From an uncultured Coriobacteriaceae bacterium (GTDB taxonomy: Bacteria > Actinomycetota > Coriobacteriia > Coriobacteriales > Eggerthellaceae): 5,905 nucleotides of DNA. The stretch spans positions 1 through 5,905 of the forward strand of contig CACXFZ010000272.1 in assembly GCA_902767025.1 (NCBI GenBank), written 5' to 3'. Made by a program: the position numbers and the translations under genes. Of the stretch, positions 1-5,810 are shown piece by piece; position 1 is the first letter of the stretch; every line of letters begins with the position of its first letter. The notes under the pieces are model-generated. The model saw nothing but the letters and a program-made list of their open reading frames with translations, did no database searches and had not been told where the DNA came from.

Positions 1-107
1 AAGCCGCCGGCGCGCGCGATGGCGACGAAATCAGAATCGTGGGCCGTGCGTTCGAGTTCGAGTCGTCGCTGACGCACGAGGACATGTTCGCAGGGCTCGA
101 CGTGTAA
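1..107 (+). CDS. obg: GTPase Obg, C-terminal end only (partial gene)
   Basis: The frame entering from the left edge ends at a TAA at 105-107 and encodes 34 residues. The stretch GDEIRIVGRAFEFES resembles the end of the Obg C-terminal (OCT) domain, which usually reads G-x-x-x-G-D-x-V-x-I-x-x-x-x-F-E-F. The G domain and the glycine-rich N-terminal fold lie outside the window. Obg is a ribosome-associated GTPase involved in 50S subunit maturation and stress signalling. The identification rests on this short motif and on the following proB-proA-nadD genes, because obg-proB-proA is a common actinobacterial order. The stop lies 12 bases before the proB start, so the two genes are probably cotranscribed. 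The tail ends HEDMFAGLDV. It could be another protein with a similar tail, but the context makes Obg clearly the best reading. Confidence 0.8.
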   Translation, partial: AAGARDGDEIRIVGRAFEFESSLTHEDMFAGLDV

Positions 108-108
108 C

Positions 109-117
109 AAGGGGAGG
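109..117 (+). promoter_or_regulatory. Ribosome binding site of proB, unusually close to the start
   Basis: AAGGGGAGG lies directly upstream of the proB ATG. If the GGAGG at 113-117 is the pairing core, only two bases separate it from the start codon. If AAGGGG at 109-114 pairs instead, the spacing is a normal five bases. The in-frame obg stop at 105-107 rules out an earlier start, and the next possible start codons would cut into the kinase lysine motif, so the ATG at 120 is accepted. Confidence 0.65.
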
Positions 118-119
118 CA

Positions 120-1256
120 ATGAACGCGAAGCAGGCAAGAACGGTAGTGGTCAAGGTGGGCTCGTCCACCCTGGTCGATGCGAACGGCATGCTCGACCGC
201 ACGTACCTGCGCGAGCTGGCAAGGCAGATCGGGCAGCTGCGTCGGGATGGATGGAAGCCCATCGTGGTCACGTCCGCTGCCATCGCGTGCGGCATCAATG
301 CCCTCGAGCTTCCCGCGCGTCCCACCGACATGCCCAGCCTGCAGGCCGCGGCATCGGTGGGCCAGGGCGTGCTGAGCACGGCCTACGCCGAAGAGTTCGC
401 AAAAGAGGGCATCCTCACGTCGGTGGTGCTGTTGACGCGCCACGACACCGCCAGCCGCAACTCGTACCTGCATGCCCGCGACGCATTGGGCCGCCTGCTC
501 GAATACGACGTGGTGCCCATCGTCAACGAGAACGACACCACCTCGGTCGAGCAGATCCGCTTCGGCGACAACGACACGCTCGCCGCGCTGGTCGCCTGCC
601 TGGTGAAGGCCGACCTGTGCGTGATCTTCTCCGACGTCGAGGGCCTTTACGACGCCAACCCGCTCAAGTCCAGCGACGCGAAGCTGATCGAGCGGGTGGA
701 CAAGATCACCCCCGAAGTGCTGGCGGTAGCCGGCGGCGCGGGGTCGAAGGTGGGCAGTGGCGGCATGATCACCAAGCTGCGCGCCGCACGTGTGCTTATG
801 ATCGCCGGCATCCCGTTCGTGGTGTGCAACGGGCGCGCTTCCCAGGCGCTGCTCACGCTGTGCGCCGACCCGGTGGGCGAGGGCGTGGGCACGCTGTTCG
901 CCCGCGATGCCAAGCCCCACGAGATCACGAACTACAAGCTGTGGATCGCGCTGGGCGACGCTGCCAAGGGCGCGCTCGTGGTCGACGACGGGGCCAAGCG
1001 CGCGCTGATGCGCGGCGGCAGTTCGCTGCTGGTGGTGGGCGTGACGCAGGTGCGCGGCCGCTTCGCCGACGGCGACATCGTGGACGTGGAAGACGCGCAG
1101 GGCAACCTCTGCGCGCGTGGCAAGGTGTCCGCCTCCAGCGACGAAGTGCTGCTGGGGCGGGGGTATTCGCAAGAGCAATTGGCAGCGAACAGGCTGCTGG
1201 CGCCTTTGGCGCAGAAACCGTTGATACATCGAGACGAATTGGTGGTGTTCGAATGA
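120..1256 (+). CDS. proB: Glutamate 5-kinase (ProB), kinase plus PUA domain
   Basis: Cytosolic enzyme of 378 residues that phosphorylates L-glutamate with ATP to gamma-glutamyl phosphate, the first and normally proline-inhibited step of proline synthesis. The amino-acid kinase domain spans about residues 7-262. It shows the lysine motif VKVGSS (Lys12), NENDTT (136-141, with Asp139), FGDND (148-152) and GSGGMITKL (212-220, with Lys219). These align with E. coli ProB at a constant offset of two residues up to about residue 152. A PUA domain follows at about 278-370, so the enzyme is the long two-domain form (E. coli 367 residues). One oddity is the glutamate-binding loop, which reads SAAIACG (52-58) where E. 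coli has SGAIAAG, so a usually conserved glycine is alanine. The stop overlaps the proA start as ATGA, giving translational coupling with the next enzyme, which uses its unstable product. The assignment is very secure. Confidence 0.97.
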   Translation: MNAKQARTVVVKVGSSTLVDANGMLDRTYLRELARQIGQLRRDGWKPIVVTSAAIACGINALELPARPTDMPSLQAAASVGQGVLSTAYAEEFAKEGILTSVVLLTRHDTASRNSYLHARDALGRLLEYDVVPIVNENDTTSVEQIRFGDNDTLAALVACLVKADLCVIFSDVEGLYDANPLKSSDAKLIERVDKITPEVLAVAGGAGSKVGSGGMITKLRAARVLMIAGIPFVVCNGRASQALLTLCADPVGEGVGTLFARDAKPHEITNYKLWIALGDAAKGALVVDDGAKRALMRGGSSLLVVGVTQVRGRFADGDIVDVEDAQGNLCARGKVSASSDEVLLGRGYSQEQLAANRLLAPLAQKPLIHRDELVVFE

Positions 1257-2542
1257 GCGACAGTACTTCCCAAACCATGGAAAACGCAACCGTCGAGCAG
1301 GTCTGCCAGGCGGCGAAGGCCGCTGCGGCCGGCATGGCGGCAACCACGCTGGAGCAGCGCAACAACTGCCTGCATGCGATGGCCGACGCGCTGCGCGCCG
1401 GCAAGGACCAGATCATCGAGGCGAACACCGCCGACATGGACGCCGCCCGGGAAGGCGGCACCCCGGCGCCCCTGCTGGACAGGCTCATGCTCGACGAGGG
1501 CCGCATCGACGGCATCGCCAGCGCACTCGAGGAGCTTGCCGCGCTGCCCGACCCGCTGGGGCAGGTGCAGCGCGAGCGCACGCTGGCAAGCGGCGTGGAC
1601 ATGCAGCGCGTGAGCGTGCCGCTGGGTGTGGTCGCCATGGTCTACGAGGCCCGTCCGAACGTGACGGCCGACGCGGCCGGCATCTGCATGAAGACCGGCA
1701 ACGCCGCCATTCTGCGCGGCGGCAGCCTGGCCCATCATTCGAACCTGTGCATGACGCGCATCCTGCACGATGCGGCCGTGGGCGCGGGCATGCCCAAGAA
1801 CTGCATCCAGGCCATCCAGACCACCGACCGCGCGGCAACCGACGAGCTGCTGTGCGCCCGCGGGCTGGTGGACGTGGTCATCCCGCGCGGCGGTGCCGGC
1901 CTGATCTCGCATTGTGTGGACACGGCCACCGTGCCGGTGATCGAGACCGGCGTGGGCAACTGCCATGCCTACATCCATGCCAGCGCCGACGTGGACATGG
2001 CGCGCGACATCGTGCTCAACGGCAAGTGCCAGCGACCCGGCGTGTGCAACGCCCTGGAGTCGCTGCTCGTGGACGATTCCGTGGCCGACCAGGCGCTTTC
2101 CGTGATCCTGCCTGCGCTTCACAAGGAAGGCGTGGAGCTGGTGGGAGACGAGCATGCCCGCCGCGTGGCGCAAAGCGTCGACGTGCCGATGGGCGAGGCC
2201 ACCGAGCAGGACTGGGGCACCGAGTACCTGGACCTGAAGATGAGCGTGAAGTGCGTCGAGGGCCTGGAGCAGGCCATCGAGCACGTCAACCGCTATGGCA
2301 CGCGCCATTCCGAGACCATCATCGCTTCCGACGAGCAGGCCGGCGAGGCCTACCTGGCGGGCGTGGACGCGTCGGCCGTGTACTGGAACGCCAGCACGCG
2401 CTTCACCGATGGAGGCGAGTTCGGCCTGGGCGCCGAAATCGGCATCTCCACGCAGAAGCTGCACGCACGCGGGCCCTTCGCGCTCGAGGCGCTGACCTCG
2501 TACAAGTACGTGCTGCGCGGAAACGGGCAAGTGCGGGGCTAG
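1253..2542 (+). CDS. proA: Glutamate-5-semialdehyde dehydrogenase (ProA)
   Basis: Protein of 429 residues that reduces gamma-glutamyl phosphate with NADPH to glutamate-5-semialdehyde, which cyclises to pyrroline-5-carboxylate on the way to proline. It belongs to the aldehyde dehydrogenase superfamily. Landmarks are YEARPNVTADAAG (131-143), KTGNAAILRGG (147-157), QRPGVCNALES (260-270) with catalytic Cys265, and the C-terminal block FGLGAEIGIS to SYKYVLRG (390-423). The length is close to E. coli ProA (417). The start at 1253 overlaps the proB stop and has only weak upstream GG-rich sequence, which fits coupled translation. Met9 at 1277 is the only nearby alternative and has no ribosome binding site. 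The frame is also open far upstream through proB, but that part is out-of-frame shadow. Cys259, six residues before the catalytic cysteine, is unusual. The stop is one base before nadD. Confidence 0.97.
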   Translation: MSDSTSQTMENATVEQVCQAAKAAAAGMAATTLEQRNNCLHAMADALRAGKDQIIEANTADMDAAREGGTPAPLLDRLMLDEGRIDGIASALEELAALPDPLGQVQRERTLASGVDMQRVSVPLGVVAMVYEARPNVTADAAGICMKTGNAAILRGGSLAHHSNLCMTRILHDAAVGAGMPKNCIQAIQTTDRAATDELLCARGLVDVVIPRGGAGLISHCVDTATVPVIETGVGNCHAYIHASADVDMARDIVLNGKCQRPGVCNALESLLVDDSVADQALSVILPALHKEGVELVGDEHARRVAQSVDVPMGEATEQDWGTEYLDLKMSVKCVEGLEQAIEHVNRYGTRHSETIIASDEQAGEAYLAGVDASAVYWNASTRFTDGGEFGLGAEIGISTQKLHARGPFALEALTSYKYVLRGNGQVRG

Positions 2543-2543
2543 C

Positions 2544-3218
2544 ATGCACAAGATCAGCGCGCGCTTCGACGACCTGGGCAGGGAAGACGCCGACCGCACC
2601 TGGCATCTGGGCATCATGGGCGGCACGTTCGACCCGATCCACCAGGGGCATTTGAGCTGCGCGGAGCGCGCACGCGATGCCTGCGGGCTGGACGCGGTGC
2701 TGTTCGTCCCCACGGGAAACCCCGTGTTCAAGCTGGACAAGCAGGTGACCCCCGCGCACCATCGCCTGGCCATGTGCGCGCTGGCGATCGAGCCCAACGA
2801 GCGCTTCGACGTGAGCGACATCGAGATCGCGCGCGAGGGCGTCACGTACACGGTGGACACCCTGCGCCAGTTGAAGGAGCACTATCCCGAAAACGTCGAG
2901 CTGCACCTGATCGTGGGCGACGACGTGCTGCAGTCCATCGCGAAATGGAAGGACGTGGAGCAGGTGGCTCGCATGGCGTCGCTGATTCTGGTGGGACGCC
3001 CCGGTCAGCAGGACGACGCGGTCGCCGAGCTTGCCGCGGCGCGCGAGCTGGGCTTTTCGTGCCAGCGCGTGGAGACGTCGGCGCTCAACATCTCGTCGAG
3101 CGCGCTGCGCGGCTGGGCGTCGCAAGGGCGCTCGATCCGCTACCTGACGCCCAAGCGCGTCATCGACTACATCTTCGACAACGAACTGTACGGAATGGGG
3201 GAGCGCGCCGATGGCTAG
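2544..3218 (+). CDS. nadD: Nicotinate-nucleotide adenylyltransferase (NadD)
   Basis: Protein of 224 residues that joins nicotinate mononucleotide and ATP to give deamido-NAD, the adenylyl transfer step of NAD synthesis, in the cytosol. It is a Rossmann-type nucleotidyltransferase. Motifs are GGTFDPIHQGH (26-36) with the HxGH signature at 33-36, TYTVDTL (101-107), GDD (125-127), AKWKD (133-137) and the C-terminal ISSSALR (183-189), matching the ISSTxIR signature. Most NadD proteins begin only a few residues before GGTFDP; this one has about 22 extra residues. Starting at Met25 would remove the first beta strand, and no other ATG, GTG or TTG start codon is apparent in the leader, so the extended start at 2544 is kept. 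The ribosome site is weak (GGGG at 2535-2538, five bases away), which fits coupling to proA. The end overlaps yqeK by eight bases. Confidence 0.95.
   Translation: MHKISARFDDLGREDADRTWHLGIMGGTFDPIHQGHLSCAERARDACGLDAVLFVPTGNPVFKLDKQVTPAHHRLAMCALAIEPNERFDVSDIEIAREGVTYTVDTLRQLKEHYPENVELHLIVGDDVLQSIAKWKDVEQVARMASLILVGRPGQQDDAVAELAAARELGFSCQRVETSALNISSSALRGWASQGRSIRYLTPKRVIDYIFDNELYGMGERADG
3197..3203 (+). promoter_or_regulatory. Ribosome binding site of yqeK inside nadD
   Basis: GGGGGAG sits seven bases before the ATG at 3211 and lies within the last codons of nadD. It is the best ribosome site near the gene. It decides the start in favour of 3211 over the internal Met15 (3253) and Met35 (3313), neither of which has comparable upstream sequence. 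Confidence 0.7.
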
Positions 3219-3915
3219 CACGGGCAAGGTGCAGGTGGACCCCTTCACGGGCATGCCCCGGGATTTCCCGCGCGACGGCGGCGGCGTGTTCGGCAAACCG
3301 CAGCGCGCCTACATGAAGCGCCTGCTGCGCCAGCGTGTGAGCGACGAGCGCTACCATCATTCGCTGGGCGTGGCCAAGCAGGCGCGCAAGCTGGCCAAGA
3401 TCTACGGGCAGGACCCGGATCAGGCGCGCATGGCCGGCGTGCTGCACGATTGGGACAAGGGGCTGTCGAACCTCGAGGTGAGCGCCCGCGCGCGCGAGCT
3501 GGATGTGGACGCCCCCGATTTCGTGATCGAGCACATGCCCTGGCTGCTGCATGGGCCCACGGCCGCCGCAGCGCTCAAGCGGGAGTTCCCGGCGTTCGGC
3601 GACGAGGTCTTCCAGGCCATCGCCCGGCACACGTCGGGCGCGCGCAACATGACTCCGCTCGACTGCATCATCTACATCGCCGACATCATCGAGCCCAACC
3701 GCACCTTTGGCGACCTGCAGGGCATCCAGCGCCTGCGCGACCTCGTGGGCGAAGTGGACCTGGACGAGCTGTTCTTCCATGCGTACAAGTACACGTTCAC
3801 GTTCCTGCTGACCACCGACCGCATGCTCTACCCGGCGACGGTGGACGTGTGGAACGAGCTGATGGAAACGCACGGGCGCATTGCCAAGAAGGGCATAGAC
3901 ATCTGGAAGCGCTAG
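3211..3915 (+). CDS. yqeK: YqeK-family HD-domain hydrolase (symmetrical Ap4A hydrolase)
   Basis: Protein of 234 residues with an HD metal-dependent phosphohydrolase domain at about residues 36-200. The metal ligands expected for this family are visible: RYHHS (His50), LHDWDKG (His79-Asp80), LLHGPTAA (His114), ARHTSG (His140) and IADIIEPNR (Asp158). IADxIEPNR is characteristic of YqeK. Studied members cleave diadenosine tetraphosphate symmetrically into two ADP, removing a stress-linked nucleotide; that activity is inferred here from the family. YqeK commonly follows NadD and the two are sometimes fused. Here they overlap by eight bases, which supports cotranslation. Typical members are about 190-200 residues; this one has an N-terminal extension of about 30, including a glycine-rich DGGGVFGKP stretch (22-30), supported by the strong ribosome site. 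A tail of about 30 residues ends IDIWKR. It is the last gene of the plus-strand unit and converges on rsfS. Confidence 0.93.
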   Translation: MASTGKVQVDPFTGMPRDFPRDGGGVFGKPQRAYMKRLLRQRVSDERYHHSLGVAKQARKLAKIYGQDPDQARMAGVLHDWDKGLSNLEVSARARELDVDAPDFVIEHMPWLLHGPTAAAALKREFPAFGDEVFQAIARHTSGARNMTPLDCIIYIADIIEPNRTFGDLQGIQRLRDLVGEVDLDELFFHAYKYTFTFLLTTDRMLYPATVDVWNELMETHGRIAKKGIDIWKR

Positions 3916-3939
3916 GCGCGCTTTCGCGGTTGCTTTCTT
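3904..3939 (+). terminator. Possible intrinsic terminator across the yqeK stop
   Basis: The segment 3904-3912 can pair with 3918-3926 to form a nine-pair stem, GGAAGCGC with GCGCTTTC plus one outer wobble pair, around the loop TAGGC that contains the yqeK stop codon. There are two G-T wobbles. Downstream is a moderately T-rich stretch, GGTTGCTTTCTT (3928-3939), rather than a clean T run. A competing four-pair CGCG hairpin (3917-3928) overlaps it. On the minus strand no T tract follows, so it would work mainly for the plus operon. The call is tentative. Confidence 0.35.
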
Positions 3940-3960
3940 GGATGGGATGGAAGGTTCGGG

Positions 3961-4392
3961 CTAGGCGTCCTGTTCGCCGCCGGCTCCCATGAGCTTGCCG
4001 ATGCGGTCGGAGTAGACGGCGTCGGTGATGCCTGCTTCCTTCAGATCAAGCACAGGACAGTCGTTCCACAGGTCTTCCAGGCGGTAGTAGTCGCGCGCTT
4101 CGGGCTGGAACACGTGCACCACGATGCTGCCGTAGTCCAGAAGCGCCCATGTGCCCGCATCGATGCCTTCGCGGTGCAGAGGCTTGATGCCCGCCTGGAT
4201 GCGCAGTTGGTCTTCCACTTCGTCGATGATGGCGTCGACCTGGCGGTTGTTCGCCGCAGTCGCGATGACGAAGTAGTCGGCGATGGACGAGAGGGCGCCC
4301 ACCTCCTGAACCATGATGTCGGTGGCCTTCTTGTCGTCGGCGGCGCGTGCGGCTATCAGCGCTGCCGCACGTGGTTGCGTTTCTTCGGACAT
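3961..4392 (-). CDS. rsfS: Ribosomal silencing factor RsfS
   Basis: Protein of 143 residues of the RsfS/YbeB/Iojap family (DUF143). The family binds ribosomal protein uL14 on the 50S subunit, blocks joining with 30S, and lowers translation in stationary phase or starvation. Matching sequence includes DKKATDIMVQEV (20-31), ADYFVIATAANNRQVDAI (38-55), then GTWALLDYGSIVVHVF (80-95) and RDYYRLEDLW (100-109), which are the family's best conserved blocks. The end (110-143) is longer than in E. coli (105 residues) and rich in acidic residues and glycine. The start is the first ATG after a good ribosome site. It lies 33 bases downstream of rlmD on the same strand, probably in one transcript. In many Gram-positive genomes rsfS follows nadD-yqeK in the same direction; here it is convergent with yqeK across 45 bases. 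Confidence 0.95.
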   Translation of the reverse strand: MSEETQPRAAALIAARAADDKKATDIMVQEVGALSSIADYFVIATAANNRQVDAIIDEVEDQLRIQAGIKPLHREGIDAGTWALLDYGSIVVHVFQPEARDYYRLEDLWNDCPVLDLKEAGITDAVYSDRIGKLMGAGGEQDA

Positions 4393-4396
4393 GCAA

Positions 4397-4406
4397 TTCC
4401 TTTCCT
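4397..4406 (-). promoter_or_regulatory. Ribosome binding site of rsfS
   Basis: On the minus strand AGGAAAGGAA lies four bases before the rsfS ATG, leaving five bases after the second AGGA. It fills much of the 33-base gap between rlmD and rsfS, leaving no obvious room for a separate promoter, so rsfS is probably translated from an rlmD-rsfS transcript. Confidence 0.7.
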
Positions 4407-4425
4407 GTGTTCGTGTGTTCGCAGT

Positions 4426-5745
4426 TTAGCGGGGTTCGAAGAAACTCACAACCTCGCAGTGGTAGGTTTGCGGAAACAAATCAACGGGCACGGCGCGCAC
4501 GAGCTTCATGCCGCAGCCCTCGAGCCGCTCGACGTCGCGTGCCCAGGTGGCGGGGTCGCAGCTCACGTAGGCCATGCGCGAGGGGGCCGCTTCGACGATC
4601 GATTCCGCCACGCCCTTGGCAAGCCCGGCGCGCGGCGGGTCGACCACCAGGGCGTCCAGCTTGCCCAGGTCGGGCAGCTCCCGTGCGCTGTCGCCCCCGA
4701 TGACTTCGACGTCCACGCCGGCATCCTCGACGTTGCGGCGCAGGTCGCGCACGGCGCTGCCCGCGCTCTCCACGCCGAACACGCACGCGCCGGTCGCGGC
4801 AAGTGGCAGCGTGAAGGTGCCCGCTCCGCAGTACAGGTCGGCCACGTAGTCGCCTTCCTTCACGTCCAGCCCCTCCACCACCAGCGACACCAGCACTTCG
4901 GCCTGCGCCGTGTTCACTTGGAAGAAACTGGGTGCGCTCGCGCCGAAGCGGAAGCCCGCCAGGTTTTCCTCCCATACGGGGCTGCCGGCGAGCACCTCGA
5001 CTCCTTTGACGGCCCGCGCGTCCGTGGGCTTGGCCAGCACGCGCACGATGCTCGTGGTGCGCAGGGCCTGCCCCAGCACCTTTGACGCGGCGGCGCGGGG
5101 GAAGGGCCCGGGCGGGGTCCAGAGCGCCACCTGCAGGCTGTTGGTGCGCAGGCTTGCGCGCACGCCGATGCGGTAGATGCCAAGCGACCCCGGATCGGCG
5201 CCTTCCAGGTAGCGCAGCGCCCCCTGCAGCGCCGAGGGCGCCTTGCTTGCGTTCTTGCATGCCAGAGGGCACGACTTCACGGGGAGCACGCGCGCTTCGG
5301 CATCGTGGAAGCCGACGCCGAAGCGGCCGTCCGCGGCGATGCCGCAGGCGAGCTCGAGCTTGTTGCGGTATCCCATGGTGCGCTTCGATGCGCGGCAGGG
5401 CTCCACGAGCCCGTCGGCTGCTGCAGCGTCGAAGTGCGCGATGCGCCGCAGGGCGTCCACCAGGTTGGCGCGCTTGGCGGCCAGCTGGGCATCGTATGCC
5501 ACGTGCTGCCAGCAGCATCCGCCGCACACGTGCGCGTAAGGGCAGGCGGGTTCGACCCGGCTGGGGCCGGCCTGCACGAGCTCGTCGACGCGGGCCGTGC
5601 AATACGAGCCCTTCTCCTTCGTGTACGACACGCGCACGACATCGCCCGGCCCGGCCTGTTCCACGAACACCGCCTTGCCGTCGCTTCTATGCGCCACCGC
5701 GGCGTTTCCGTAGGTCAGAGCCTCGATTTCCAGCAACTCGTCCAT
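4426..5745 (-). CDS. rlmD: 23S rRNA (uracil-C5)-methyltransferase, RlmD/RumA family
   Basis: SAM-dependent enzyme of 439 residues in the TrmA/RumA family, which methylates carbon 5 of uracil in 23S rRNA (U1939 in E. coli for RlmD). An N-terminal TRAM-like RNA-binding domain covers about residues 1-57. The iron-sulfur cluster cysteines follow as C-x5-C-x2-C at Cys68, Cys74 and Cys77, with the fourth in KSCPLA (Cys159). The methyltransferase domain carries SFFQVN (273-278), the SAM loop DLYCGAGTFTL (303-313), VVDPPRAGL (367-375), the catalytic nucleophile in YVSCDPATWARD (Cys396) and HCEVVSFF (429-436) with the probable general base Glu431. All key residues are present. The exact target is uncertain because related Gram-positive enzymes can modify U747, U1939 or both. 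It is the first gene of a minus-strand pair with rsfS and is divergent from tRNA-Arg. The ribosome site AAAGGAA lies ten bases before the ATG, slightly far. Confidence 0.93.
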   Translation of the reverse strand: MDELLEIEALTYGNAAVAHRSDGKAVFVEQAGPGDVVRVSYTKEKGSYCTARVDELVQAGPSRVEPACPYAHVCGGCCWQHVAYDAQLAAKRANLVDALRRIAHFDAAAADGLVEPCRASKRTMGYRNKLELACGIAADGRFGVGFHDAEARVLPVKSCPLACKNASKAPSALQGALRYLEGADPGSLGIYRIGVRASLRTNSLQVALWTPPGPFPRAAASKVLGQALRTTSIVRVLAKPTDARAVKGVEVLAGSPVWEENLAGFRFGASAPSFFQVNTAQAEVLVSLVVEGLDVKEGDYVADLYCGAGTFTLPLAATGACVFGVESAGSAVRDLRRNVEDAGVDVEVIGGDSARELPDLGKLDALVVDPPRAGLAKGVAESIVEAAPSRMAYVSCDPATWARDVERLEGCGMKLVRAVPVDLFPQTYHCEVVSFFEPR

Positions 5746-5755
5746 GGGGATGGGG

Positions 5756-5762
5756 TTCCTTT
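5756..5762 (-). promoter_or_regulatory. Ribosome binding site of rlmD
   Basis: On the minus strand AAAGGAA is separated from the ATG (5743-5745) by ten bases, a C-rich spacer. The spacing is slightly long, but no other purine-rich site is near, and the TRAM domain begins immediately after the start codon, so this start is well supported. Confidence 0.55.
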
Positions 5763-5779
5763 GGGGATATTGAATGCGA

Positions 5780-5810
5780 TTGAAGAGGTGGTATTACTAT
5801 AGCGTATAAT
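5780..5810 (+). promoter_or_regulatory. Probable promoter of tRNA-Arg
   Basis: A perfect -10 hexamer TATAAT lies at 5805-5810, and TTGAAG at 5780-5785 is a four-of-six match to the -35 consensus with a 19-base spacer, somewhat long. Transcription would begin near 5816-5818, eight to ten bases before the tRNA. It sits in the only clearly AT-rich stretch of the window, which makes a chance match less likely. Confidence 0.55.
5796..5801 (-). promoter_or_regulatory. Possible -10 element of the rlmD-rsfS promoter
   Basis: Read on the minus strand this is TATAGT, five of six matches to the -10 consensus, giving an rlmD leader of about 44 bases. No convincing -35 hexamer is visible at the expected place (about 5818-5824), which lies just before or within the tRNA 5' end. 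It is three bases from the plus-strand -10, so the two promoters would overlap. Confidence 0.35.

Noticed and set aside
251..1252. ProA frame open upstream through proB, hinting at a ProB-ProA fusion by frameshift
   Set aside because: A -1 shift would be needed, but no slippery heptamer is seen near the proB end. The ATGA overlap explains separate coupled proteins, and the upstream translation is Arg-rich shadow sequence.
932..2860. 642-residue open frame on the minus strand across proB, proA and nadD
   Set aside because: It lies antisense to three unmistakable genes and is rich in His, Ala, Arg and Gly, the usual product of reading high-GC coding sequence in the wrong frame. It has no recognisable domain.
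3160..3873. Minus-strand 237-residue frame antisense to yqeK
   Set aside because: It is shadow of the HD-domain gene, with composition typical of antisense high-GC frames and no domain.
3916..3960. A terminator for rsfS on the minus strand
   Set aside because: No hairpin followed by a T run is seen in this direction; the sequence after the stop is A- and C-rich.
4114..5085. Plus-strand 323-residue frame antisense to rsfS and rlmD
   Set aside because: Both minus-strand genes have full conserved motifs in the correct order, whereas this frame has none.
5781..5790. Anti-Shine-Dalgarno-like ACCTC in the rlmD leader
   Set aside because: The match to the 16S rRNA end is short and broken, and the leader does not obviously pair with its own ribosome site, so chance is likely.
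5082..5802. Plus-strand frames antisense to the start of rlmD
   Set aside because: They are Arg/Ala-rich shadows of the TRAM and iron-sulfur region of rlmD. They have no ribosome site or domain.
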